Shown here piece by piece: positions 36,177 through 46,199 of a DNA stretch of 64,000 nucleotides. This stretch comes from Myrica gale (taxonomy: Eukaryota; Streptophyta; Magnoliopsida; Fagales; Myricaceae). Numbering within the stretch: the first letter of the stretch is position 1; each line of letters starts with the position of its first letter. A program made the translations under genes and the position numbers. The stretch spans positions 11,617,001-11,681,000 of the forward strand of contig OZ005603.1 of the NCBI GenBank assembly GCA_963930655.1, written 5' to 3'. The notes under the pieces are model-generated. The model did not search any database and was not told the origin of the DNA. It was given only the letters and a program-made list of their open reading frames with translations.

Positions 36177-36660
36177 GTCATAGTTCGCCCCCTAAGTATT
36201 TGGCAAAATCAATCTCGCCCCTCTAACTATGAAAACAACGATTTACGTCTTCTAACTTTCAAAAATTATTAATGTGCATCCTTGTCCAAAATCAGTCGTT
36301 AAGTCTCAAACGAAAAAATATATACAATGACCAAAAAGGCCCTCCAAGACAAAATTTTAAAAAATAAATAAAAATCCGAGAAATAAATTAAAAATAAATA
36401 GATTACTGAAATAGAGTTTCAATAATTTTATTTAAAAATATTAAATTTTTTAAATCATTTTTTATTTTTTAGTGATTTTTTAAATATTTTTAGTAAGTTT
36501 GTCTTAGTGGGGCATTTTGCACCTCCATTTGACTTAACAATTAATTTGGATGAGAGTGTATACATTACTGATTTTCGATAGTTAAAAGACGTAAATCGTT
36601 GTTTTCATAATTAGAGAAACGAGATTGATTTTACTTTATACTTAAGGGGAACGACAATAT
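36177..36660. mobile_element. MITE with long terminal inverted repeats
   Basis: The first 110-130 bp (GTTCGCCCCCTAAGTATTTG, then AATCAATCTCG, ATGAAAACAACGATTTACGT) recur as reverse complement at about 36530-36655 with scattered differences. The centre is AT-rich. No coding sequence. Long TIRs with an AT-rich core fit a Mutator-type MITE; the target duplication is not clear. Confidence 0.7.
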
Positions 36661-37349
36661 CCCTTAAAATATAATACGCGATAAAATAAATAGTCTATCT
36701 AGAACGTTCAATCATCCAAAGGACATTAATTATATTCAAGCCTAAATTGTTCTAAAAGCCCACAAGTTAATCACTCGAGGCCAATGGCCAGCCCACCCGA
36801 AAACCCACCACTGTTCTTCTCTCCCCTTTCACGTGAAAGCACTACTATTCTTTCTAATTATATTCTACATAAGGACGAAATAATTGTTGTTAGATTCATT
36901 TACAATGACATATAATTATTAAAAACATAAAGATTATTATATTAAATTGTATAATTTTTCTGCAAATTTTTTCAAAACAAAACAAACACGACAATTTAAT
37001 TTTGAAATATTTTCAATGTGTCAACCAAACATCAGAAAATCAATAATTTTCTCAGAAAATATTTAAGCTTAGAACATTTCTCCATTTTCTTCGTTTTACA
37101 TCAAAACAAAAGCAGCCTTACATCAAAAACTGGAGCATACCCGCTACTTTGGTTTCAGATTTGGTCTACGCAAAATGGGCCACCATGTCTGGGATGAAAA
37201 CAAGGACCCCGGTTTTGTTGGATTTTTCCAGCCAGATTTAATGGGCCTCTATCAACCCTAGCCTTTAGCTAGGCCTTCATCATTATTGGTCTTTTGGAAG
37301 GGATTGGTGTGTTCTTTCGCTTCCTCACACTACACTGGCCTAGTAGATT

Positions 37350-37834
37350 TAAGGGTGAAAAATTTATCCGATAGAACCGGAATTTCTTCCGGTATCGGAA
37401 TATCGATACCGGTTGGAGCCTGTTTCAGTACCGAAATTGGAAATTCCGGCGAAAATGCCGGAATTTTCCGGTTCCGGTATTTTAAAAAGAAATAATAAAT
37501 TTTTAGCATAGTTTAGTTTATTTTGGACAAAATGTAGCGATGTATTTTTTCCTTTGATGTTTTGATGATCATAATATGTTTAAAAACCATATTATGAAAT
37601 TGATGCAACATGAGAATTTTTTTTTTTAAAAGTCCAATTTTTTGCCCAAAATGTAATGCCAAAGTAAAATTGGGCCTTTTAGCCCAGTTATGGAACTGAA
37701 ATTTTCGGATTCTGTTTCCGAAAATTCCGGTAAATTCCAGAATGGAACCAGAATAGAAATTCATATTCCGGTGAGTAGCGAAACCGGAACAGGAATGGTC
37801 ATTCCAGTTTCATCCGTTCCGGTACTCACCCTTA
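37350..37834. mobile_element. hAT-type MITE rich in TTCCGG
   Basis: Ends TAAGGGTGA and TCACCCTTA, flanked by the 8-bp duplication AGTAGATT (37342-37349 and 37835-37842), as for hAT elements. Both flanking arms are packed with TTCCGG/CCGGAA words, which would fold into a long hairpin. No coding sequence. Confidence 0.85.
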
Positions 37835-38027
37835 AGTAGATTACCCAACAAGAACACATAACAGGGTATAAAAAGTTTGGATCCATAGTCTAATATGCTT
37901 CCATCTTACCCTTCTCCCAAAAAACAAAAAATATCATACTAACTTGATCTGAGATCGGTTAATATGTTGAGCATACTGATGGACGGTGAGGATCGGTTTT
38001 TCAACATCCAAGGGCTGAGATTAAAAC

Positions 38028-38315
38028 ATGTCACTTAATGAAATTACCCACCCGTCCGATTCTGACCCAACAAAATTCGGTGTTGCCCATTCTTCTTCGC
38101 TGAGCAACATTTCTTCGCACAAAATCCGCCGTCACCGTCCCACAGCCGTCCTCCGTCCCAGCTGGGGCGCAGCCATTCTCGCTGGAATCGCCTTCTTCGC
38201 CCTTGGCTGGATCATCAAGGGCTCCAATCCCCTCCCTTCTTCCCACGATAAGCATCCCGAGCCTTCCTCCTCCTCCTCTTCTTCTACCCATGATGCAGAT
38301 GAAGCTCGCCGCTGA
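38028..38315 (+). CDS. Small membrane-protein reading frame, unknown
   Basis: 95-codon frame beginning just inside the left TIR of element 3: a polar Ser/His-rich N-terminus, a basic segment (HKIRRHRPTAVLRPSW), one predicted membrane span (AAILAGIAFFALGWIIKGSN) and a Ser-rich tail. A GGTGAG donor-like site right after the end suggests it was the first exon of a spliced gene. Codon use looks genuine. I do not recognise the family. It is likely a captured 5' exon, as in the other elements here. Confidence 0.4.
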   Translation: MSLNEITHPSDSDPTKFGVAHSSSLSNISSHKIRRHRPTAVLRPSWGAAILAGIAFFALGWIIKGSNPLPSSHDKHPEPSSSSSSSTHDADEARR

Positions 38316-39979
38316 AGTGGGTGAGTAGTTATGATCTCTATTCTTGTTCAGTTCTGATTGTTGGTTTTGGTTTCTGGTCTTGTCCAGGGATTGGGGCCCG
38401 TTTCCTGGGTCGCTTGAAATATTTGTTTCTCTTGAGAGTTGGACCAGTAATTAGCTGTGAAAAAGTCGAATTTTTGCATTAACAAAAATATCAGGCTCTA
38501 TTTTTCATATCTCAGATTGAATTGGTATTTCTGCAATGTTGTTGGTGGTTTTCATGTTTTATTTTTTTCAATTTGGAAAGCACACTTGCATCAAGTATAC
38601 GCTTTGTATCACTTTTACCTAAGCTAGTTCTATGTATGATGGTTATTGAATAACCTCATGCGAGGATACTCATAGGTAGTGCACCTAAGGAATTGCCTCG
38701 TGTGAGCTACATTCTCAGGTATCTATTTGAACGTTCCATTAGAGTTTGAGAACATTCTCAGGCACCTGTACACTGAAATGCAATTTGAAGTACAAAGAAG
38801 ACTTCATCCTTCTCACTCCATGTCACATTTGGACTTGCATCTTCCATACATCCTAGTTAGTGAGTCTCTATCCTGTCACCATTGATACGCATTTGGTACT
38901 ATGATATTGTCATCTAGATTAGTAGGTAAATTATAGGTAAAGCTAATTATGGTCATATCTTTGTGATGTATAATTAGTTCAAGGAATCTGGAGAAGATTA
39001 TCCAAATGTTTCAATTCAAACAGCGCATCATGGGGAAATTGGTGGCAAGATAGCAATGTTGTACGAACATCTTCATACTCGGCTAATTTTCATTTTCATT
39101 TTCTGCAAGTTCACTTAATTATTAGGACCTTGCCTTCATAGGCATAACAATTCTCCATCTGTGCTCAAGGTATGAAGATGGCAAAATAAGCCCTTTTCAT
39201 GTTAATGCTTTACAAAGCTTTCTCAAAGAATCCTCACATCTAATTTGCATCCCTTCTCATAAACCATTTCTAACCTCTCTGTTCCGTATCTGTTCTGTAT
39301 GCAGGAATACGTGGAGGTTTGGACAAAGTATGGAAGGTCTGCCGTATAAATAAAAACCCAATGTAGCCTGAAAACGAAAAAATAAGCAACCATAGTTCGA
39401 CAATGTTTATATGCTCTTTTAAGGCTTGTAATTGTGATGATGTAAGGAGAAAAGGGCCTCAAGTTGTTCCATACATATGTGTATATAAAAATACTTGGCG
39501 GTTAAAGGACGGATTTCTATGCCTATTTTTTCTCTCTCTTGCTTGCTATGATTGTTTATTGGAGATAAATAAGGACAGGTCGGGTATGAGAATATCTTGT
39601 ATTCCATCAAATTCACTGCAAGTGCTGTTCTTACTTTGACAGCACTAAAAGGCATAATAAAAAGCTTATACTTGATGCAAGTGTGCTTGTGCATAAGTAA
39701 AACATATGATTTTTAATAAAAAGTGGTTGTTTCAAACCACGAGTTTATTTCCATCTATAAACAGTTTTGCACAATAAAGGCCAAAGGAAATACATATATT
39801 TACGTATTCTTCGTTGTATACAAATAGACACTACAAAAAACTTCATGTCGACTTTGCGATTCCTTTGTATTCTCTGTTTCCTGCTTGTCTCCTTCAACTA
39901 CTCTTTCAGCTTGGATCAACTCTTCTTCCACTTCTTTCTCTTCGGTCAAATTCAGTATCCCAATCATGAGAGACATTTA

Positions 39980-40313
39980 TAAGGCTCCAAAATACATAGA
40001 CCATAAATATTTACAACCCAGCCTACTTTTCTTGACTGTATCTTGGTTTAGAAAGGATGTCTGCTGGGAGGTTTGAAACATCAATGTGGCCAGAAACAAA
40101 ATTGATCGTTCACCATTGGGCAATGAGATGAGCCAATTGATGTTGCTTTCTTGGTATCCATTTGAGATTCCACTGATCATCCATCAATTGCCAGATAGCT
40201 AATACATCATCTTTTATAAGCCCCTCTGGCTCCATAGTTCTTCGGGAGATCCAGTTGTATGCCATGATAGCAAGGCTGCAAGCAAGCAGGCATCGCTTTC
40301 GTTCACTCTGCAT
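39980..40313 (-). pseudogene. RNase-H-like fragment
   Basis: Minus-strand frame AYNWISRRTMEPEGLIKDDV, then WQLMDDQWNLKWIPRKQHQ, then LAHLIAQW before a stop; another frame continues HIDVSNLPADILSK. The WIPRKQHQLAHLIAQW segment is like the C-terminal part of RVT_3/RNase H domains (R-x-x-N-x-x-A-D type). It may come from a host RNase-H-like gene or from a non-LTR element. Broken. Confidence 0.35.
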
Positions 40314-40602
40314 TCGAATCCTATAGTATGTTCTTTTATCATCAACAACATCATCATTATCTGCAAACTGGTTATTCTTTGCAAATTCAACTTACATGTT
40401 CTTTCAAAATGCAAAAGGCTTTTCACAACGATAAAAACTGATTCAGGGAAAGCTGAAGCTTGATCAAATAACGCAAAAGTACCAAAACTGATTCAAATTT
40501 GTGATATAATCCTTTCAGGATAGTCGCTGTCTGCTCTCTTTCTCACTCTTTTAGGAGTTTTTTTTTTAAAGTCTGTTTTGATACTTTTGTTCCCTAATCA
40601 TT

Positions 40603-40793
40603 ATGTTTGAGGGTGAAAATTTTGGGTATTGGGGTTTGGGAAATATTATAAAGTAAATAAATGTTATTGGAGTTGGTGAAAAAGTGAAGAGAGAGAAGAT
40701 TTTTAATAAGTATTATAATAATAAAAATTTATGTGGTGAATTTTTTATGATTAAACCCAAATATTTGAGCTGAAATATTTGGGCTCCAAACAT
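40603..40793. mobile_element. Small MITE (copy 1)
   Basis: Ends ATGTTTGAGGGTGAAAATTT and ...GGGCTCCAAACAT. The same sequence in reverse complement is at 51562-51752. The body is AT-rich with GAGAGAGAAGATTTTTAATA. No coding content. Target duplication unclear. Confidence 0.7.
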
Positions 40794-41718
40794 CCCATCA
40801 CTTACTGATCTGTTAAACAATATACTTTCAGAAAACTGTAAATCCCATCACTTGTTAACAACCTTTATAGATATTCATTTTAGAAGTCATAAATCCCAGT
40901 GCTTCCAAGGAATGGATTTATTTCCATGCCAGAAAGAATTTGAAGGAAAATATTTGGTTTTCTTAAGCTGCAAAGAGTAATCTTTATAAGCTTGGTTTCA
41001 AATGCTTACAACACAATTGAACAAATCCAAACAATGTTTGCAGCCGATCCAACCTTCTTTTCTGTATGAAAACAGAATTGTGCCAAAAAAGATTTCAGTG
41101 ATCTACTCCTGTAAAATTGCCAAATTACTTCCACGCTAATAAGTTCAGGCAGGCACTAAGTATCTGTATCCCACAATAGATGCAGTCTATCAAATTTGTT
41201 TACTCTTCAAATGAAATACAGAAGAAAGAATTAATTAAAGATACAAACAAGATAATGTAAGAGACTTCTGAGAGCGAGAACCTCAGAAAATCTGAAAGAC
41301 TGACTAAATGTGGAGGAAAATCCGCTAGTGACATTCAAAGGTTGGGGCAAACATTACGCTTAAGTATCAGGAACACCTTGAAAGTTAAATGAATAATCAA
41401 GGACTTAATTGCAATAAATGTGAATTTGTTCTCTATAAGACATGAGAATACAACATGACCCCTTCTCAAATCAAAAGTCATTATCATCAAAATATTAAGT
41501 AACTGGAAAAACATACGAAAATGAAACTAGGCAAAACGCGAAAATGAAACTACGCAAAACATAATTACAGCCCTGTCAACGTCCATGAAGTAAAGCAAAC
41601 AGAGCATTCGACTTTACCTGAAAGCAAACAGGGCATTCAAATATTTGCCTTTCGGGACCATTTGGTCTTTTTACTCGAGGGTATTTTGGTAAGAGGAATT
41701 GAAAGAGTAGGGAGGAAC

Positions 41719-41860
41719 CTGACAATGATGGCAAGAATGAAGGTGAAAGCTGGCACGATGTTGCTGATCGCTGTAGCAAGTGTTGGAGAGCTGAAATTGA
41801 TGCCTGTATACCCCATGATTTGAGATGAACTCCTACGTCCAACCCAACAAGAATTCAAAT
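41719..41860 (-). pseudogene. Captured WAT1/MtN21-type transporter exon
   Basis: Minus-strand frame reading [20 protein letters not shown] and [13 protein letters not shown], ending at a GT donor-like site (CAG|GTTCC at 41719). This is the conserved EamA-type segment of WAT1-related (MtN21) membrane transporters, where the usual text is GxxGxxxxSPTLAxAxxNLVPAFTF. The flanking exons are absent. The segment before it (42081-41860) is an unrelated frame starting inside the right TIR. Confidence 0.7.
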
Positions 41861-42359
41861 TGAAAAACAGAAATCAGTATGAGGCTGGACTGGCGACGGG
41901 AGGCTGGGCTGCTGTGGAGCGAACGGGAGGTGGTACAGTGGGTTTGTGCGAAGAAGAAGACATTTTCAATTTTTTGCTGGGTCAGTTCGCGGGTCAGCAC
42001 CTCAATCCGGGTCGGAAGAAGTCGAATCGGGTCATACTCTGGGTCAAATTCATTAATTGACATGGCCTTACTTGCAGCCATTAAATCTTACACATTTTAT
42101 CCCAGTCGTCCATCAGTATGTTGAGCACCTTAGGCGCTCAGCATACTAACCGATCCCAAACTTACCTCGTGTTTTTTTTCAAAAGGAATTAAATGTACAA
42201 AATTAACGCGCTGAAAAATAAAATACATAATCGCAGAAGACAATATGTAAAAGTTACTGCAACGCAACTTATAAAGACAAAACAATATAATATAAATTAA
42301 GGAAAATAAAACTAGCGAGTAACAACAATGCTTATACTCATCACATGAACTACCCAAAA

Positions 42360-42693
42360 ATTAGGGGTGGGCAAAAAACCCGAGACCCGACAACCCGAAC
42401 CGGCCCGACCCGTTTCCGACCCGATCGGGTCGGGTTTAGTCGGGGTCGGGTTTACAAGCAAATAAAAGTTCGGGTTCGGGTATATGAACAAACCCGAAAT
42501 TAAACCTGAACCCGACCCGAACCCGAAAATATAACTCCTCCACCCCGTAACCCGCGTTTTCCGAACCAGACCGACCCGTTTCGACCCGATACTTTCGGGT
42601 TTTTCGGGTTCGGGTTTCCTCACAAAGAAACCCGAATATTTCGGGTCGGGTTCGGGTTGAAATTTTCGAACCCGAACCCGGTTTGCCCACCCC
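42360..42693. mobile_element. hAT-type MITE rich in GGGTCGGGTT
   Basis: Ends TTAGGGGTGGGCAAAAAACC and GTTTGCCCACCCCTA, flanked by TACCCAAAA at 42351-42359 and 42694-42702. Copy A has the empty site (about 22872-22885). It is filled with CGGGTCGGGTT/AACCCGACCCG words, as in a widespread class of plant hAT MITEs. It lies exactly at the stop codon of subtilase copy B. Confidence 0.85.
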
Positions 42694-44974
42694 TACCCAA
42701 AATACATAACAATAGGGCTTCTGACGAGATGCTTTCCATTTTCTTCGACCCAAATTATTTGACCAAACGACACGTGCGGCAACGCTACTCCGGTCATTGT
42801 TAAGGTGATGGTGTAAGTTTGCTTCTCATACTTCCTTCCAAACAATAATCTCCTGGGCATCACTGAAACTTGAAAACCCCGGGGTTCTGTCACATTGGCA
42901 TTGTACGTTGTGAAACTTTCACCAACATTGGTGACGGTTCTCTGGAATTTTACGGGTCTCATGACTGTGTCAGTAGTATAAGAAATGAGAACAGAAGGCA
43001 GGTTAAGATCAGGGGATGGGTTCGAACATGTATAATTTTCTGATCGAGTAATTTCCATGATGTGTTGCTTGTAGGATGTGAAAGAACACAAGTGATTCAC
43101 ATAATCTTGTGGTGTTGCATCATATATCAATCCAGGGTCAAGGGCTTTATTGGGATTAATGTGACCTGCTCCCATGGATAGAGGTGAAGCCAATTTGAAA
43201 CCAATGTCATACTCCAGTATTGGCTGTAAAGTATTATCCACTGCGTCAGCGGTGGTAATAATAGCAGACATAATAGCAGCTACACTCCATTTTGGGTGTA
43301 CTTTTTTTAGAAGCGCCGTCACACCAGCAACATGAGGGCAAGCTAAGGAGGTTCCCGTACCAAAAATGTAGGTATCACTCACGAGTTTATTTGACGCTCT
43401 ATGAATGGTTGTACTGTCTGGAATCGAAGCTGCCAAAATTAGAGTACCGGGTGCCATTATATCAGGCTTCAAAATATTTGGGAAATACAACGATGGCCCT
43501 CTTGAAGCATATGATCCCACCGTTGGTGAACGCTTCATTCCTATAGAGGTCTGCTTGAACACGATGCTCGCAGAGGGTTCGTCATCATATTTTGCATACA
43601 TGGTCATTGAGTTTGCGTCCTCTGGTCTAATCACAATATATGGAAAAGAAATTTTAATGAGGCTTAATATTGAAGGGTCTCCACAAATAAGAATAGCCGC
43701 TTTCAGGTTGCAATGCCAAGAGATTTAATTTGGTGGTCGCTATTCCCAATGTCGCACACTATGATACCTTCTGGGGCTCTATTTAATAATGCGGGGAAGC
43801 TGCAAGCTGATAAAGACTCCTCGTAAACTAGTCTCATGTTGTCTAGCATGGTGCCTTTGGAATACATAGATTGTCCAGTAATGCTTAGCCCATTTCCCAT
43901 GACCAAGGTACCGCCGATTTGCCGATCAATTGTACCTGCTGTAACTGTCAAGACCCAAGGGATCCCATTCTTTACCTTTCTATAGGCAGGGCCTTCATTT
44001 CCCCCTGATGTTGAAACCACAATTCCCTTCTCTATAGCAGCAAATGAAGCTATTGCTATGGCATCTTCATACATCTTCTCTCTTCGATCAGGACTAAGGG
44101 AGATATTGATCACATCTACACCATCAGCAATTGCTTGGTCTATACCATTAATAACATCTGATTCACAGGTTCCGTCCTTCCAAGAGACTTTGTAAACTGC
44201 TAATCTTGCGAATGGGGCAACACCTCTAGCTTTTCCTTCAGCATAGCCAGAAATAGATGATCCTTCTACATAGTTCCCAGCAGCCACTGCGGAAACAGCA
44301 GTCCCATGCCCTATATCATCCCTAGCTGACTCTGGGCTAAGCATTGAAGCTCCTAACAAACTTTTTATGTCTCTATTGAAGTATCGAGCTCCTATTATCT
44401 TTCCATTGCACAAGGAAAAGTTAAAGTCTTTTCCCCCTTCACACGAGCCCTTCCACTTGCTTGGAACTTTAGAACTAATCCCATCATTTTTGAAGCTGGG
44501 GCTCTCAGGCCATATGCCAGAATCTAAGATGCCAATAATAATGTCTCTGCCAGAATTTGAAGCCTTCAACAGACCACTTATGGGACTGAGAGAGAGAAAT
44601 TCAGGAGTATGCGTCGTATCAAGTGTGATCTTATTATCACGGTAAGCAGAGATAAACCCTGAGACCTTCTTTAGAGATTTTAATTCCTCTGGAAATAAAT
44701 CAACACTAAAACCTTATAAAGCATTGTTATATATGTAGATAAGAGATGGTGATGATCCGTGACCATTTAAGAAAGGACTGTTGGTAAATTTAAGAGAGTA
44801 AACAATGGACGCGTACCAATTTTCGTGGCTATTGAATGGCTTGGGCATGAGGGACTTGTCCATATGGACAATATAAGTAGTCCTCGTTGCTGAACTTGAA
44901 GTAACAATACGAGTTATAGAAAACCATGTAAGAAATAACAGGCATTGACGAGGAACTAATTTAGCAAGAGACAT
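42693..44974 (-). pseudogene. SBT1.9-like subtilase, copy B, nearly full length
   Basis: Uninterrupted by transposons and about 750 codons long, the usual subtilase size. Start MSLAKLVPRQ at 44974, hydrophobic signal peptide, TTYIVHMDKS of the I9 propeptide, catalytic Asp in GILDSGIWPES, His in DIGHGTAVSA, Asn in SGGNEGP, Ser in GTSLACPHVAG, and a fibronectin-III-like tail ending RSPIVMYFG at TAG 42693-42695. Two lesions: an in-frame TAA at 44714-44716 where copy A has CAA, and a frameshift after SLGIAT near 43703 that copy A shares. The motif order and HQIKSLG segment match Arabidopsis SBT1.9. If real, the lesions leave no full enzyme; sequence error remains possible for the first. No intron, as in most SBT1 genes. 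Confidence 0.88.
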
Positions 44975-45220
44975 TATTCTTTAGCAACTGCAATTTTTCC
45001 TATTTATAACGAAGAAGAATGTAACTAATATATAGAGAACAGTGAAATAGTTGGAAGAATTTATAATTAAAATGGAAATGTGTCTGAAAAGGTGTAAAGA
45101 TTTTTATTAATTATTCTGAATTAGCCTTTCACCATGGTCATTCTCCAATACTTTTAATAATACGACACAAAGCTTGCAACACAAACAAACCAAAAAACTC
45201 ATCACATCTTGAAAGGGTAT
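44975..45220 (-). promoter_or_regulatory. Proximal upstream region of subtilase copy B
   Basis: Conserved with 34046-34320 of copy A, including a TATATAGAG word near 45032-45040 and the TATTTATAA word near 45000. Mutator-like element 4 begins at 45231, about 260 bp from the start codon, and separates the proximal from the distal region (46200 onward). Confidence 0.4.
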
Positions 45221-45230
45221 AACATAGAAA

Positions 45231-46190
45231 GGCTCCGGTTATTGTGTATTTGTGTAACCGTGTGAGTGTGCTGATTGCACGGTGACGATCGTGTGAAGGA
45301 GGTTGGACGGCTCAGATCGCGCCAGCGAATTAATGAGTTATAACCGAACCCGACTCCACGATCCGAACTCCTTCACCCACCCGTTCACGCGATCCTCCCC
45401 CAAATTTCAAAAACCCTAGCTTTCCTAACCTGAATTTGCTGCGTGAGGAGCCATGGAGGAAGACCCAGAGATTGAGCGGTTACCCATAGACCTGCTGTCT
45501 AATATATTCGTTTTGCTCACTTCCTTCACTGATTTGGCACAATAATTTGTTATCATACCATATGTGTAATTGAATTCATCGAAGTTCTGTTTGTTGAAAT
45601 CTTCGGTTAATGTTTTATGATATGGGATTGTCAGGGCGAGCAGTGTATGCAAGAAATGGAAGCAGGGAGTGAAACAGTCTCTCTCTCGGAGGGAGGCTCT
45701 GAGCTTTGCTGGTTGGAAGATGGACGACGACTCCACCGCCCGCATTCAGCCTCAAAGACCTTGACATGTACTCTTTCTCTGTCTTGCAAGCAATCCTTTT
45801 TTTTAAAGCTCTTTTGAATTCTGTGTTTTTTTTGGTGTTCTTGATGATAAAACGCGCAACCATGTGTTTATGGAAAATTCCGTTTGCTGGTTCCCTAAAT
45901 AATCCACATTTCAAACGACGGGTGTTTGGAGTCAGAGAGAGATAGGATGAAAATAGTTTCAAGGTGGGTTTCATATTATAAATATTTGTTTGGGGATTCC
46001 TGTTCTATTTCCCGACGTTTGGAGAGGATCGCGTGAACGGTTGGGTGAAGGAATTCGGATCGTAGAGTCGGGTCCGGTTATAACTCATTAATTCGCTGGC
46101 ACGATCTGAGCTGTCCAACCTCCTTCATGCGATAGTCACCGTGCAATCGGCACACTCACACGGTTACACAATCACACAATAACCGGAGCC
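45231..46190. mobile_element. Mutator-like element 4 (Pack-MULE) with F-box piece
   Basis: 960 bp, flanked by the 9-bp duplication AACATAGAA (45221-45229 and 46191-46199); copy A shows the empty site near 34302. Ends GGCTCCGGTTATTGTGT on both sides, with TIRs of about 180 bp that differ at roughly a dozen positions by eye. It shares its outermost GGCTCCGGTTATT with element 2. Nearly the whole interior is a two-exon F-box gene fragment. No transposase. Confidence 0.93.
45453..45780 (+). pseudogene. Captured F-box gene exons 1-2
   Basis: Exon 1 (45453-45541) reads EEDPEIERLPIDLLSNIFVL then LTSFTDLAQ, a classic F-box. The expected GT donor now reads AT. Exon 2 from 45635 (after TTGTCAG) reads ASSVCKKWKQGVKQSLSRRE then LSFAGWKMDDDSTAR, after which the frame slips to AFSLKDLDM. 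Order and wording fit an F-box/LRR protein, an SCF ubiquitin-ligase substrate receptor. The LRR part is missing. Introns kept, so genomic capture. Not functional as such, but sense transcription from the TIR is conceivable. Confidence 0.8.
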
Positions 46191-46199
46191 AACATAGAA

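Larger units (their letters stand above)
22600..37330. repeat. Duplicated subtilase segment, copy A
   Basis: Long diverged repeat of the segment at 37855-52290. Matching blocks (A versus B): 22605-22680 and 37868-37945; 22720-22890 and 42190-42350; 23273-24205 and 42840-43775; 29305-30049 and 43780-44535; 33631-34160 and 44536-45080; 34200-34330 and 45120-45230 plus 46191 onward; 34730-35350 and 51420-52030; 37110-37325 and 52050-52290. The blocks are interrupted in each copy by different transposons, so most insertions are younger than the duplication. Block order downstream of the promoter differs, so local rearrangement has also happened. Confidence 0.8.
37951..42157. mobile_element. Mutator-like element 3 with WAT1 fragment
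   Basis: Splits the conserved block CATACTAACTTGA (37936) from its continuation near 42180; copy A is uninterrupted at 22680-22720. Left end GAGATCGGTTAATATGTTGA, right end (reverse complement) GGGATCGGTTAGTATGCTGA, then ACATACTGATGGACG shared by both. The right TIR has about a 17-bp extra piece. TIR similarity beyond 60 bp is weak. The target duplication is not convincing (AACTTGATC versus AACTTACCT). Inside are an unknown small reading frame (38028-38315, +), an RNase-H-like fragment (39980-40313, -), a MITE (40603-40793) and a WAT1 exon (41719-41860, -). Confidence 0.7.

Noticed and set aside
42400-42690. GGGTCGGGTT repeats as an interstitial telomere
   Set aside because: The unit is not TTTAGGG, and the block has inverted ends and a target duplication, so it is a MITE.
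42312-42753. Two minus-strand frames rich in Gly/Arg/Pro
   Set aside because: They are produced by the CGGGT-rich MITE and are not protein genes.
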